Source: Ascaphus truei (taxonomy: Eukaryota > Chordata > Amphibia > Anura > Ascaphidae). From it: a DNA stretch of 64,000 nt. The notes under the pieces are model-generated. The model had not been told where the DNA came from. It saw only the letters and a program-made list of their open reading frames with translations, and did no database searches. The stretch covers positions 295,605,752-295,669,751 of the forward strand of contig CM071567.1 of the NCBI GenBank assembly GCA_036426205.1. The letters run 5' to 3'. Positions 19,766-31,137 of the stretch are shown here, piece after piece (the stretch's first letter is position 1; every line of letters begins with the position of its first letter). The translations under genes and the position numbers were made by a program.

Positions 19766-20549
19766 TGTAATGCGTAGCTCACCACAAACGAAGCGCGACC
19801 GCGGTGCTGAGGTAGGGAATTGAGTAACGCCAACCCACAGCCACGCGAGCACGCCTAGAATGTAGATTGGTCGTGCAAGCCAGGTCAGGAGTATAGATGT
19901 GAGAGTAGTAGAGGATACTTGCCGGATCTGGACTGGAGAGTAGCAGATTGTCGGGGTACGTAACCAGGTTCAGGAGTAGAGAGGTGCAGAGTCCAAGGTA
20001 CGTAGCAGGGTCAGGCAGCGGCAGGATAAAACAGACAAGGCAAGGCAGGAGATACAGGAACAGAATGCAGCAAGGCACAGCGTCATACAAGACTGTGATC
20101 AGCAATGAGAGTCAGGAGCAAGAGGGTATACAGTATAAAGGGAAATCCTCCAATGAGAAGCCAGGGCGGTACCAGGAACCGAATCCTATAGGCTGCTGGT
20201 GCACACAGGTGTGCCGTATGATACAGCCTGATCAGGAACAGAGGCTGGACCGAGCGCGTGCCGACCTGCGTGCATCACTCAGGTGAGGGGGCGGAGACCC
20301 GAGCGCATGTCACTCCCACGATGGTCATGTCCATCACTAGGACGGGGCGGAGACTAGAGCGTGAGTCAGAGAGGAGGCTGGATGAGCGCACTCGCCACAC
20401 GTCAGAGCGGTGGGCGGAGTCATAGCCCGCGCAAGATCCACACGCACGTGCGTAATGGGGCCGTGAGACTGCGCATCCTGGGTATCCGTGGCGGCAGGTG
20501 TTTTCAGGTGAGGAGACGTCTCCAGCCGCCAGGATGGCGGATCCTCATA
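19766..20549 (-). repeat. Gypsy 5' LTR
   Basis: 784 bp. The coding-strand start is near 20549 (TATGAGGATCC, against TGTGAGGATCC in the other LTR) and the end is at 19766 (GCATTACA). It matches 15086-15507 and 7473-7861 colinearly with many substitutions, so the insertion is old. The Gag region begins within a few bases, leaving only a degenerate primer-binding site. Confidence 0.85.
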
Positions 20550-21546
20550 CGGGAAAAAGCCCCGAGAGGGTGAAACGCGTAAGAGTTGCGGGGGGTGCTA
20601 TCCCCTCACTCTTTTTTAATATCCATGCCAGAATAAAGTATTTTTCAGCACAGTCCAGCCTTTGCCAATTTGTTGCGCTGCCATGCCCGCTGTCATCTTT
20701 CCCCCCGGTGAGGATATCCTGCTTGCATTACTACACAGCTTGGAGCACGCAGAACAGAAGACAAAGAAAAGGAAACCGGACGAACTTTAAAGTTGCTTGT
20801 GAGTAATTTCACTTATTGTTTGATGTGGCGCTTCCCCAGGAGTTGTGGTTTATGTAGTTGCGGGACTTATGTATGGGGTCTGGGTGGGTTCTAGGACTTC
20901 CCCCAGACAACCCTTAACAGTCGCCGCCAGACCACATTCCAACTAGGGGTTATTTATTGTATAGCTCCCCTACTTCTCTATGCCTCCGAATAAAACAACA
21001 AATAATCATTTAAGTGGATTCATGCCCTGCAGCGCTGGTTAATTGAGGGGACCTTACACCTCAATATTCTCTCATACGGGAAAGGTGGAGTTCTAGGTCC
21101 AGAGATCACTGGCAGTCCTCCGGGATGCCACTTGTTCTGCTAGACCTCCGGGCGCCTGCCCAGCGTGTGACATTGGGATAGCTGGGGGGAGATGTGGCAG
21201 GCTTGTGCATGTCCCTTAGCTATTTCAAATTTCCCGCTGACCTGGATTTTCTACCCGGCTTTGCTCTGATTGGCTGCTTGAGAAAGTTCCCACGTGCTGA
21301 TTGGCTGTCCGGTCTGCTTCTATTTTATGAATGAAGCAGGGAATACTATAAGAAGCCATGAGCCAATCAGATGGTGTGTTCCCCTTGAGTCATAGCCAAA
21401 AGAGTGCGGGCGGGCTTTTCAAAGTTGCTTTGTTCGAAATAGCAAGACAACCGGCTTTGATTTCAAGCCAATGCCCGCCAGAGACTAAGTCCAGCATTTC
21501 ATGCCCAAATTCTCAGAATCGAACGTAGCGGTCGCCGCTGGGATTT
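20550..21546. other. Repeat-like sequence with CCAAT boxes, no gene found
   Basis: GGGTGAAACGCGTAAGAG at 20568-20585 is a GAAACGCGT-type repeat core. AATAAA occurs near 20632 and 20989. At 21265-21380 three CCAAT (ATTGG) boxes and a TATAAGAAG string (about 21348) sit close together, which would suit an LTR promoter, but no transcript can be assigned. No supported coding region. Confidence 0.4.
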
Positions 21547-21551
21547 CATGC

Positions 21552-22033
21552 TGTAACAGGGAATTTATCCCTTTTCAGAATATGCCACTAATCCAGCAGT
21601 GTGTTGGTTAATTGGATCCAACAGTTAACAACTTCACCTGGCTGATTAGAGGTTTGTTAGAAAAAGCCTGTTCCCTGAAACAGGAAGGAGATTTTCCTCA
21701 GTACACAAGGGTGCTGACAAGAGGAAAGATGTCTTGAGCAGAAAGGCTCTGCTGAGATCAAGACACCCAAAGACCTATATTCCTGGACACAGGGGACCCA
21801 GGAAGCTACCAGAGACTGACATGAAGGGACACCTGCTTTAAGGTATCTCTTGAGACTTTGGGGAATAGGGTGGTAATGGGATTATCCCTCCAGCCCTGGA
21901 GAAAGGGACTGGGGAAGTAAGTTAGCCCTTAAACAGGGATAGGCGTTTGTTGTTTTCATATGTTTTGCTGTGTTAAAAGGGACAGGCGCAATAAAGCCTT
22001 ATTTTAATTTCACCTTAAAAACGGTCTCTTACA
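21552..22033 (+). mobile_element. Solo LTR of the coiled-coil element family
   Basis: 482 bp from TGTAACAGGGAATTTATCCC to CTCTTACA, flanked by the perfect 5-bp duplication CATGC (21547-21551 and 22034-22038). It is clearly related to 14446-15085: same start, AATCTAGCAGTGTGGTGGTT-like block, ACAGGAAG and the CGCAATAAAGCCTTATT polyadenylation site (about 21988). A second, diverged subfamily member reduced to one LTR by recombination. Confidence 0.85.
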
Positions 22034-22240
22034 CATGCCAATTTGAGTTCCAGGAGATTCCGGGCTAAATCCCGGTCAGGGTAAAACTCTCCAATAGAGT
22101 TCCCTGCACCTAGTCTGTATTTTGTGTTTCACTGTGTGTATTCAAATTTATGCCAAATAAATTGCAATTTATTTCTCTACCTTGTTTTGCTCAATTAATG
22201 ATCCTGGTAAAAAGGTGTAATAACCTGGTCTCCCGTGACA

Positions 22241-23222
22241 GTGGGTTAAGATGGAGAGAGAAGGGGGGGGAGGGGTAAGGAGAAAAAAGATTGGAAGTAA
22301 AGCGGCAGAGAGAAAGGAGGAGAAATGTGAGAGAGAAGGTGGGAAAAGAGTGAGATGAGGATGAAGGGTTAAGATTAAGAGAGAACAGAGGGGTTTCAGA
22401 GTGAGAGAGGAGAGTGGGGTTGATTGAGATAGAAGAGGGTGGTTGAGTGAATGAAGAAAGTGGTTTAAGACAGAGAGAGAAGATGGGATTTAAGATGGAC
22501 AGAGAAAATGGGAGAAAAGTGAGTGAGAATGGGGGGAAGCGGGAGAGAGAAGGGTGAGACCGAATAGAGGGGGTTAAGAGGGAGAGAGAAGATATGCCCT
22601 TAAGAGGGAGAGATAAAGGGGGAGAGAAAGGTGAGAGAGAATAGAGGATTTTCAGTAAGAGAGAAGAGGGGGATTAAGAGTGAGAAAGAAGAGGGGGTAA
22701 GAGTGAGAGAGAAGAAGGGTGTTAAGGAAGAGAGAATAAGGGAGTTTAAGAGAGAGAGAAAGAGAGGGGCTAAGAAGGAGAGAGAAGAGGGGAGGTTAAG
22801 AGGGAGAGAGAAGTGGGAAGGTTAAGAGGGAGTGAGAAGGGGGGGAGAAAAGTAAGAGAGAAGGGGGAGAAGAATGAGGGAGAAAGGGGAGAAGAAGTGA
22901 AAGGGGGGAGTGAGAGAAATGAGAAAGTATAGTGAGAGAAATGGAGAGGTAGAAAAAAAGAGATTGGGAGAATGTGGTACACAAGCTGGAGAAGATGGGA
23001 GCATTTTGGGTTCTCCAACATGGAGAGGAGGGGATCATGTGGGGAGAAGCTGGGGAGAAACTGGCGAGGAGGGGAGAAGCCGGTGAGGAGAGGAACATGT
23101 GGGGGAGGAGATGGGGAGCATGTGTGAGAGCTGTACAGTAGGTGTGGAGGGGAGCATGGGGAGGAGAAGCTGGTGATGAGGGGAGCATGTGGGGGAGAAG
23201 CAGGTGAGGAGGTAAACATGTG
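22241..23222. repeat. About 1 kb of polypurine (GA-rich) sequence
   Basis: Nearly every base on the plus strand is A or G, with GAGAGAGAAGGGGG-type motifs. The purine bias weakens after 22980, where units like GGGGAGCATGTGGGGGAGAA repeat. Minus-strand open frames here (Ser/Pro/Leu-rich) arise from the composition. Such mirror-like purine tracts can adopt triplex structures. Confidence 0.85.
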
Positions 23223-23534
23223 GAATCCTGAAATATTACGTTTATTGTGTAAAAATAAAAACATAGACATTTTTTTAAATAATTGTCGTGTTTAAGTTGG
23301 TGTTGTGGGGTAAAGAGAAATCCTGCTTATTATTTATTATAACTGCAACTCGTTTTTTTGAGTGAAGCTGATATCAAATATACTGTACCTGACAGTAGCT
23401 GAAACCCTGCTCTTAACGTAAGTTTCTTGCAGGAATATAATATCTGCTTTTTTTTTTGTAGTCTGAAAAACAAAGTTTCCATTTACATATGTGATGTAAT
23501 CTCAATCAGTATATAATATTCACTAACCATATCT

Positions 23535-23602
<68 letters not shown>

Positions 23603-24130
23603 TAGATAGTGTCGTTAGTATAACCTTTTTGAGATTTGTACTGTATATAAAAAGGGATTTAACAGTAGAAAAAGAACAATATAGGGAATATAGGAAAATA
23701 ACTTCTTCCAGATGTTAAGTTCCTTATTATCCAAAGACATAAACAGGATCGCAGATCACACAAGATAAAGTGAAACAACATGCAAGCTTAAAAGAGCTCA
23801 GACATTCACATCGTAAAATAGGGCATATGGGTTAATATCACTTTATAATAAATGGGATACAATGTGATAATTAAAAGAATGTATTAAGGATTTAACCCTC
23901 AATATTAAAGAGGACCTACAGTAATATTTAATGTTGCATTTGAAGCAATACGGAAACAGAGGAGAGTTAAAAAAGATGGTGAAATTGAGAGACGTCTGGG
24001 ACAAAACTGTCTTTTTAGCCAACACAAGTCGCATATAAGAAAGTAGGGGACAGATATTCCTAATCACAAGTAGAAAACTGCTTACAACCTTCTAGTAGTC
24101 AAATGCATAGCAGTTTTAACAGGACAAACG
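23223..24130. other. No gene found; (TAA)n microsatellite
   Basis: AT-rich. (TAA)n spans 23536-23602, about 22 units. No supported coding or RNA gene. Confidence 0.6.
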
Positions 24131-24139
24131 GCAGAATCA

Positions 24140-24235
24140 GATAAAACGTTTCAGGCCATGTACAGGCCTGAAACGTTGCTCTCTGGTGTGGCATGTTCCT
24201 TTATGAATAAAGGTAACATTTTCTTCATCACCCAA
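24140..24235. repeat. Palindrome with AAACGTTTCAGGCC arms
   Basis: AAACGTTTCAGGCC at about 24144 and GGCCTGAAACGTT at about 24166 form a hairpin, followed by a GAATAAAGG string. A GAAACGT-type core like this recurs at about 4285, 20570 and 63800. Confidence 0.5.
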
Positions 24236-24296
24236 GTGTACTTTGTGAAATGAATCTGGATATTCATCTACAAATCGTGAGTATTACTCTCATTGG

Positions 24297-24843
24297 TGTC
24301 ATGAGAGAGACTCCAGGAGCAGGTAGGACCTCGATGGCCAGAACAGCAGGGGCAGGCAAAGATCATCAGGGTCACAGGCCCCTGCCTGTGGGGGCAGGTG
24401 GAAAACATGTAGTCGTGGTCACAGACTAGGGTCGGTGGCAGGTGGCTGGGGTACATAGTCAGAGTCACAGGCACGGGTCGGCAGCTGGAAGGCAGGAACA
24501 GGACAGGGGAGCAGGACTGGGCAGGGGAGCAGAACTGGGACCAGGGAGCAGGAAACAGATGGGGACAAACCAGTTAATAGTCAAGGGCCTTTAATATGTA
24601 CAGGACTCAATACAGAACAGAAACGGATTGGAGCAGAGTGAGTCAGTAACAAACAAAGCAAGGGAAAGAGGAACAGGAAATAGGAAACTATAAAGGCAGG
24701 CAGAGACAGAGGACAGGGGAATGAAGAAGAGGCAGACAGAGGAAGATACAGAGCAGGCAGAAACAGCGGCAACCCCGGTGGACAGACAAGGAACAGAAGG
24801 GGAGAGGGAGAACTCCTAAACTGTGTCAGGATTATTCCTGACA
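24297..24843. mobile_element. Solo LTR with ATTGG target duplication
   Basis: 547 bp starting TGTCATGAGAG and ending TTCCTGACA, flanked by ATTGG at 24292-24296 and 24844-24848. The interior is purine-rich on the plus strand (AGGGGAGCAGGACTGGGC-type direct repeats at 24500-24550). TG...CA ends plus a 5-bp duplication fit an LTR. Orientation is not certain because both ends begin TGTCA when read inward. Confidence 0.7.
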
Positions 24844-25159
24844 ATTGGGTCTAGCGTTGTCTCTCCTCTGTTTCTCCTAATGTACATATGCTATATGAAT
24901 GTGACCACACTCTAAAGAGACAAGCACCATCCCACATCAAGATACTGATTTTGACTGTATATTCAGGTATCTTGGGATTTGTTCCTCATTATTCTATTTA
25001 CTGTAATAGTTGAATGCAATATCAAGAAGCTTAATGTATTGTAAGGCAAAAAGAAGATTGATATTTGTTACTTTAATTGATGAAAGATAATATAACCATA
25101 AGAGATATAACAGCCAATACAGAAATGACCAACTATGCAGAGGATAACTAATATTAAGC

Positions 25160-26070
25160 ATTGAGAATCTTGAGATGGGGTAGTCAACTCAAGTCCTCAA
25201 GAGCCACCAAAAGGCAAGGCCATTTCTACCAAAGAATCTGTGGGACAGAACACCTGAGTTGCCCTAAAGGCGTCTCGCTAAGAAAGACTCCCCAATATGC
25301 CTTCACTGAGCCTGTCCACCAAGCTAGTGTGGAAGGAGTTAATAGCATGAGGATGAGCCACTTCAAAGGCCACCTGGAGTCCCTTCCTATGTATGTCTCA
25401 CGGAGGCACACTGTGCAGCTTTTTACATTTCTACTAAAGAATCTCTGGCCTACAACACCTGAGTCGCTCCGAAAGCGTCAGCCGAAGGGCAGCCAAAGGG
25501 TGTCACCATTTGCTGGCGTTATCAAATGTTTGGTAATATTACAGCTGCTCAATTGCATTCTGAAACTCACCAACCCTCTCACCCCCTGTAGAAAATGTTG
25601 TCAACTTACCCTGACTATAGGTTGTAAACTCCTTGAGACAGGGCTTCTTCTAACACAATTTTAATCCTGTCTGTAAATGTTACATTTGTTCATAATCATA
25701 TCTATGCCTGTCAATAAAATGTCAGTAAACTGAATGAATAACCTTTGTTCATTGAATGCAACCGTTTATTATTATAACTCTGGCTTTTCTTGTCTGTTTC
25801 TTGTTTAATAAAAGAATTGTATTTAATTGTAGTTGTTATCAAACTGACTGTAAAGTATTGCAATGCTCCCTTAAGTGGAAGAGTGTATTTACTTAAAAAA
25901 TAAATAATGATGTATGAAGGATATCTCTGCTTCAGCACAGGTGGATCAATCAGTGGCTCAGTCCCAGACTGAGCCACTGATTAAACACCTATGCTAAAGC
26001 AGGGATATCCTTAAAACCTGACCTGCTAGCTGCTATTAATGACTTGTGTTGGCCACTCCTTATCTAGCGC
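25160..26070. repeat. Foldback repeat plus LINE-tail-like repeat
   Basis: 25160-25210 (AACTCAAGTCCTCAAGAGCC) and 25916-26070 look like two ends of a foldback element. The latter includes a near-perfect hairpin, GGATATCTCTGCTTCAGCAC against GTGCTAAAGCAGGGATATCC-type, with a short loop near 25965. Between them, 25217-25275 and 25427-25487 are direct repeats (TTTCTACYAAAGAATCT). From about 25485 to 25905 there is a dispersed repeat also present at 53430-53890 (GACTATAGGTTGTAA, GTTTATTATTATAACTCTGG). The GATTGTAA...GGCAGGGC string resembles L2 LINE 3' tails. Confidence 0.6.
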
Positions 26071-27110
26071 ATCACTGAGTTGAGGTTAATTCTTAAAGTT
26101 AATGATTCTGGTATCAAAACAAATGAACAAACAGTTTAGGCTAAAGTCTTGGAATAATTTCAAATTGAATTTGATAAAACAGTGCTGATTATTTTTAAAA
26201 GAAGTAAACCAACCTTGGGCAATATTAATCACAGATGTATTCAAAACATAGTTCAGAAAATATGGATTCAACAGTGTAAAGTAGAAAATGTTCTCATTTT
26301 ACTGTAAAGCGAGGAAAATGTCTATGCATTGTAAATTGTTCCAGACAGGGTTGTGGAACAATTACACAACTATAGCGCTATACACTTTGACAATCAGATA
26401 TATCAAATATATAAATACTGTTCACAAAAACAGCCTAATGAAATGTAAACAGTCAAACAATTATTATATACAAATATATTAAAAGTGTAGAGTATCTACT
26501 TGCCCAAAAAAAAGTCCTGCAGCGTGAGTCCTCTGGGATTATCCAAATCCCATATAAACAGTCTTTGCAAAATAGAGTCCTCCTTGGCGCTAGTACTTAT
26601 TACTCTTGCACAATGAAGTACATGAAAAAAATTAAAAATAGAAGAATGTAGAGAACAGTGTATTACACTATTTTAAGGACAAAAACCACTTCGGTGCAAT
26701 TTAATAAAAGCATGTAATAGGTACACCAAATCTAATAACTTGTGACTGACAGTGTTTTTTAAACACACCACTACAACATATAAACCTATACACACTTGAA
26801 GTGGATCCCAATGGATAATTAACCCTTTGTCCAACAATACATAAAATATACACCGTGGATGGTACAAAACGGAAAAACACTTACAAAAGTGTAGCTGAAC
26901 GATGGTGTTAGACCACTCAGCAAATAGAGATATCCCACCAGTGATATGTAAGGAAAAAAATGAAAACATTGCACAGAACTGCTATATACTAAAATGTCAT
27001 GTTATAGATACAAACAAACACATGGAATAAAACTCAGGAATTATTCCTTTCTTTCAACGCCTTTCAAGCTTTTAAGCCTGGTTGTATGTTCTCTTCGGAA
27101 CTGACGATAT
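26071..27110. other. No gene found
   Basis: AT-rich, presumably decayed repeats. The 3' portion (about 26690-27060) has repeat-like C/A-rich sequence. No open frame with recognisable content. Confidence 0.5.
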
Positions 27111-27124
27111 CCACGATATCGAAG

Positions 27125-28260
27125 TTATGGCTGTGAGTGCAGTCTTCTCCGATTCTCTGTTTGGAAGCCCACGTGCAGGAGATCTCCTGGTAGCTTGCCC
27201 ATGAAGAATTTAAAGGCAAGACAGGAAAGGTGAACTTTGCGCCTAGACTCTAGTGTTGACCAATCTAGTTCTTTGAGCATTTCACAGTGATGTGTGTTGT
27301 AGTTGCATTGGAGAACAAAACGACAAATTGAATTGTAGAGGGTGTCAAGTTTGCTAAGGTGGGTTTGAGGTGCCGAGCCATATACTATGTCTCCATAGTC
27401 AATAATTGGCATTAGCATCTGCTGTGCGATACGCTTTCTGACCAGGAGACTTAGGGAGGATTTGTTCCTGTAAAGTACCCCTAGTTTGGCGTAGGTCTTG
27501 GTTGTCAGGGTATCAATGTGCATCCCGAATGTTAAGTGGGAGTCAAACCATAAGCCCAGGTATTTAAAACTAGTGACAGGTGTTAGGGTGGTGTTAGCGT
27601 TGGTTCTAATCAGGAGCTCAGTCACTGGAAGCTTTACAAATTTAGTCTTGGTCCCAAATACCATTGTTACAGTCTTGTCAGTGTTTAAAAACAGTTTGTT
27701 TTGGGAAATCCAGTTTTCGAGTCTCAAAAAGTCAGACTGAAGTATGTGTTGAAGGTCAGAGAGGCTATGGCTGTGTGCATATAGGATTGTGTCATCTGCA
27801 TACATGTGTATTGAGGCTTCCTTACAAGCTGTGGGAAGATCATTAATGAACACTGAGAAGAGTAGGGGCCCCAGAACAGAGCCTTGCGGGACACCACAGG
27901 TGATATCCAGGATGTTGGAGTTAGAGCCTGAGATGGACACATGTTGGGATCTTCCTGATAGGTAGGACTGAAACCAGTTTAAAGCATGCTTCCCTATTCC
28001 AGAGCTCTGGAGTTTGTTAAGCAGGATAGCATGATCAACTGTGTCAAAAGCCTTTGCAAAATCTAATAATACTGCACCAGTGAGTTGTCCCCGTTCCATT
28101 CCACACTGGATTTCATTGCAAACTTTTAGCAGGGTAGTTACGGTGGAGTGTTTGGGACGAAAGCCAGATTGGAATTGGCTAGGGAAATTTGTTTTGGTAT
28201 AGAAATCGCTTAGTTGGGAGTGGACACATTTTTCCATGACTTTGGATAGAATAGGGAGAA
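27125..28260 (-). pseudogene. LINE reverse transcriptase, palm to C-terminus
   Basis: 370 open codons. VLLDFAKAFDTVDHAILLNK is the first catalytic motif; CGVPQGSVLGPLLFSVFIND is the signature turn; MYADDTILYAHS holds the YADD box. FKYLGLWFDSHLTFGMHI and the thumb region with RIAQQMLMPIIDYGDIVYGS follow. All catalytic Asp residues are intact. The listed ATG is internal; upstream codons through 28260 (SKV and before) belong to the same domain and join the fingers at 30504. The frame ends at a TAA (27125-27127) about 40 residues short of a normal end. Confidence 0.9.
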
Positions 28261-28265
28261 GTGAG

Positions 28266-30503
28266 TGTCACGGTGAGATTATGGCAGGCTGTATAGTCAC
28301 ACATAAATATATATAACAGATGATATATATTTATCACTGGGTCTGAACTGGGACGAGTCTTAGATATAATAAAGTATATTTATTCCTTTGGATAGGTGAA
28401 CACACGAATAACACAGCAACAGACAAGAAGTACACTTACTTTGGGGTTGGGAAATGAGAAGTATATAGCATAGCAATTCTCTTGCAATCAGGTAGCTATC
28501 AGATGATAAATTGAAGACCAAGGATACAGGGTGGACATCAGTTTATAAACCTTTGGTGCCCTATCCTTAACATTGAGTACCGTGGATTGGTTTGCAATTA
28601 ACTCTAGCCAGTGGTTAACGTGGGAACACTTTTTGACCCATGCCCCCCGGCTAGTTGGGATATGCGCAGTTACACTTACTTTGGGGTTGGGAAATGAGAA
28701 GTATATAGCATAGCAATTCTCTTGCAATCAGGTAGCTATCAGATGATAAATTGAAGACCAAGGATACAGGGTGGACATCAGTTTATAAACCTTTGGTGCC
28801 CTATCCTTAACATTGAGTACCGTGGATTGGTTTGCAATTAACTCTAGCCAGTGGTTAACGTGGGAACACTTTTTGACCCATGCCCCCCGGCTAGTTGGGA
28901 TATGCGCAGTAGAGCTCTGGGGTCCCATTTCTATAACCCCTCCTCTATATCAGGAATGCCAGCTAGTCTACCAAATGGAGTACTTGGCAGGAAATCCTTT
29001 GTTGTGAGGTGTGAAATGGAACACTTGAAGACTGCTCTGGTTTGAGTAGTCTCCACCCTCATGCAACCAGTGGAGGTGACAAAATCCTTTGAAACATACT
29101 CAGGTCCTAGACATTGGGTCGCCTCTCTGGCCATATGCTACTCTGGTATGCAAAGGAATTTCCTCTGAGTTTTACCCATATCTCGGAATACAGTATGTTG
29201 GATAAAACATGAACATATTAAAATATCCGGTTCCTTTGGGTCCAGCAGGTCCAAACTTCCCAGTTCTCAATATCGGAACTGGTACACCCTATGGTCCAAT
29301 TTGCGTCCTGCTACGACCTGGGAAACCGGAGATACACAAATACACTTAAAACCGTTTTACATTTTAATACACAAATCTCCGCTGTAAATTAAATCACGTT
29401 TTTTCACTAAATCCCCATTGAAAACAACGGGTTCCGCCGCCATAGACTTTCAATGACAAACCGCCGCCATTGGCGGCTATGGGAATCCCCGCCATTGACT
29501 TTCAACGGGGCGATGCCGCCATTGAAGTCAATGGGAGTTTTCCGCCGTAGCCGGTCAATGGGGTTTGGCCGCCATTGAAGTCTATGGGAGAAATCCCAAA
29601 CTTTCAAGGGTGTCCATACTCCATCCGGTTGGTCCAAGTGGGTCAAGGATGGTTCTGCAGCGATTCCGGAGCAGTGGCTACAGATACCCCAAAGCCTGAT
29701 CCGGTGGGCCCTCCGGAACCGGAGCTATAGATTACCAAATTTCTGCATTTGACACTTAGCCGTTTTCCTGAGCTGTTTCTGCCGCCGCCATTGGAACCTA
29801 TGGCGCGGCCCGCTCTTCTCGGTTCGACCCTTATCGGGGGTCCAGGATACGGGGACCCGGTTGTGGTCGGGTGGGGGGAGGTCTAGGAACTAGGGACAGA
29901 AAGAATTTTATTTCTAGGGGCCCTAGAACTGTTTATTCCCACGCCACTTGTCATTGAACTTGACTTGTAAGTGATCAAAGCTCTTCTATTGAAATTGTAT
30001 CCGCTTTGCGGTTAAGCGGTTTGGACGGCAGCCAACTCGTTCCTGGAAAGCTCTCTCGAGGGTTTCTCCATTGAAGTCAATGAGCCCATTGACTTTCAAT
30101 GGGAAACCGCCGCTCTCCCTCTTGGACGCCATCTGCTGGTCTTCTCAGGAACCGGACTCCACAGCAAGATTCACCATTAAAAAGCATTGAGCCCTAATGG
30201 CGGCCTATGGGAACCTGCAAAATGCTGCCTGAAAAGGCGGGAAATTTATACAAAGGGCTATAATCACTATACAACTATTAACCCTTGTGCTCCCGGATGG
30301 GTCCCAGTGTGTGTGTGCTGCAGACCAGATGTTACAATAAAACAGGGGAAACAGGGGAATACACACGTACATGTCATTACAGGGGTTAAATCACCATTCT
30401 GGGTCTTAGCCCAGTTAACTCTTTGACTCCCGGGTGAGGTCAGGGGATGGCCAAATGGGGTGTAACCCCTTTAATCCCGGGCCACCCCCTTTCTCCCTCT
30501 ACA
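28266..30503. mobile_element. 2.24-kb solo LTR inserted in LINE RT
   Basis: It starts TGTCACGGTGAG and ends CCCTCTACA, flanked by the duplication GTGAG (28261-28265, 30504-30508). There is no protein-coding interior, so it is either one very long LTR or a non-coding LTR-like element. It contains the 240-bp tandem duplication (28431-28910), a zone with at least six CCATTGAAGTCAATGG-like palindromes (29420-30110), and AATAAA at 30335. Orientation is most likely plus, judged from the polyadenylation-like signal near the right end. Confidence 0.75.
28431..28910. repeat. Perfect 240-bp tandem duplication
   Basis: 28431-28670 and 28671-28910 are identical base for base as far as I can read, from TACACTTACTTTGGGGTTGG to GGGATATGCGCAGT. 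No spacer. Open frames of about 66 codons on the minus strand are carried along by the duplication and mean nothing by themselves. Confidence 0.95.
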
Positions 30504-31137
30504 GTGAGATTGGCCTGTAGTTTGAGACAGTGTTTTTGTCCCCACTTTTGAAGATTGGGACAACTCTGGCAGTTTTCCAGGTCTTAGGGACATGGCCTGC
30601 AGACAGGATAGAGTTGACTATGGACGCAATTGGTTTGGCAATGGCTGGGGCACCAAGTCGTAGGAAACTAGATTGTAGTAAGTCGAGTCCACATTGGCTG
30701 CTTAGTTTTAGTTTGAGGAGCGCTTGTATAATCTTCTCTTCAGATACTGGGCCAAATTGAAAATTGTGGGCAGTGTTGGGAGGGGGTGGGACTATAGGGG
30801 TACTCCCAGGATGAGATTCAAGTTTGTGGTTTGGGCTGCATTTCGCTAATAAGTTAGTGGCACACCCCACAAAGTAATCATTGAATGCATTTGCAATGTC
30901 AGTGGGGTTTGTCAGAGTAATATCCCCCTTAGTGATATTACTTGGTTGTTGATGGTTAGGAGGCTGGAATATATTGTTGATAACCTTCCAGAAGTTAGCT
31001 GGGTTTGATGTATTTTGGTGGAGATTGACAGAGTAATATTGTGCTTTTGCATGCCTTGTTTGCCTCATGCATCTGTAGTGATTGAGATCCTTCGTAGTGC
31101 CAGTTACTTTGTAGCTTTTCCACAAGGCATCCCTGAA
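30504..31137 (-). pseudogene. LINE linker and RT fingers
   Basis: Open from 31125 to the LTR junction: RHAKAQYYSVNLHQNTSNPA, FNDYFVGCATNLLAKC, then the RT N-terminus with KTARVVPIFKSGDKNTVSNY and RPISL. It is in the same frame as the endonuclease upstream, separated by a TAG at 31138-31140. It leads directly into the palm segment after the LTR. Confidence 0.85.

Larger units (their letters stand above)
7473..20549 (-). mobile_element. Chromodomain Ty3/gypsy element (split by nested insertion)
   Basis: Minus-strand LTR retrotransposon. The 5' LTR is at 19766-20549. Gag, protease, RT, RNase H, integrase and a C-terminal chromodomain follow in that order down to about 15510. The 3' LTR is in two parts, 15086-15507 and 7473-7861, separated by a 7.2-kb second element. 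Without that insertion the unit is about 5.9 kb, normal for a vertebrate chromovirus. All coding domains are present in order but carry frameshifts and stops, and RT has an altered catalytic box. It is an old, inactive copy and the oldest layer of this nest. Confidence 0.85.

Noticed and set aside
21265..21380. Host gene promoter (CCAAT plus TATA)
   Set aside because: The motifs are shared with repeat blocks elsewhere in the window and no coding region follows in the next kilobases.
22770..23270. 166-codon minus-strand frame rich in Ser/Pro/Leu
   Set aside because: Lies in the purine tract, where stops are rare on the complementary strand; no domain.
25161..25664. 167-codon plus-strand frame
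   Set aside because: It spans a foldback end, an internal direct repeat and a LINE-tail-like repeat that recurs at 53.4 kb; no protein family seen.
28488..28928. Two identical 66-codon minus-strand frames as a duplicated gene
   Set aside because: They exist only because the 240-bp LTR segment is duplicated; the sequence is non-coding LTR.
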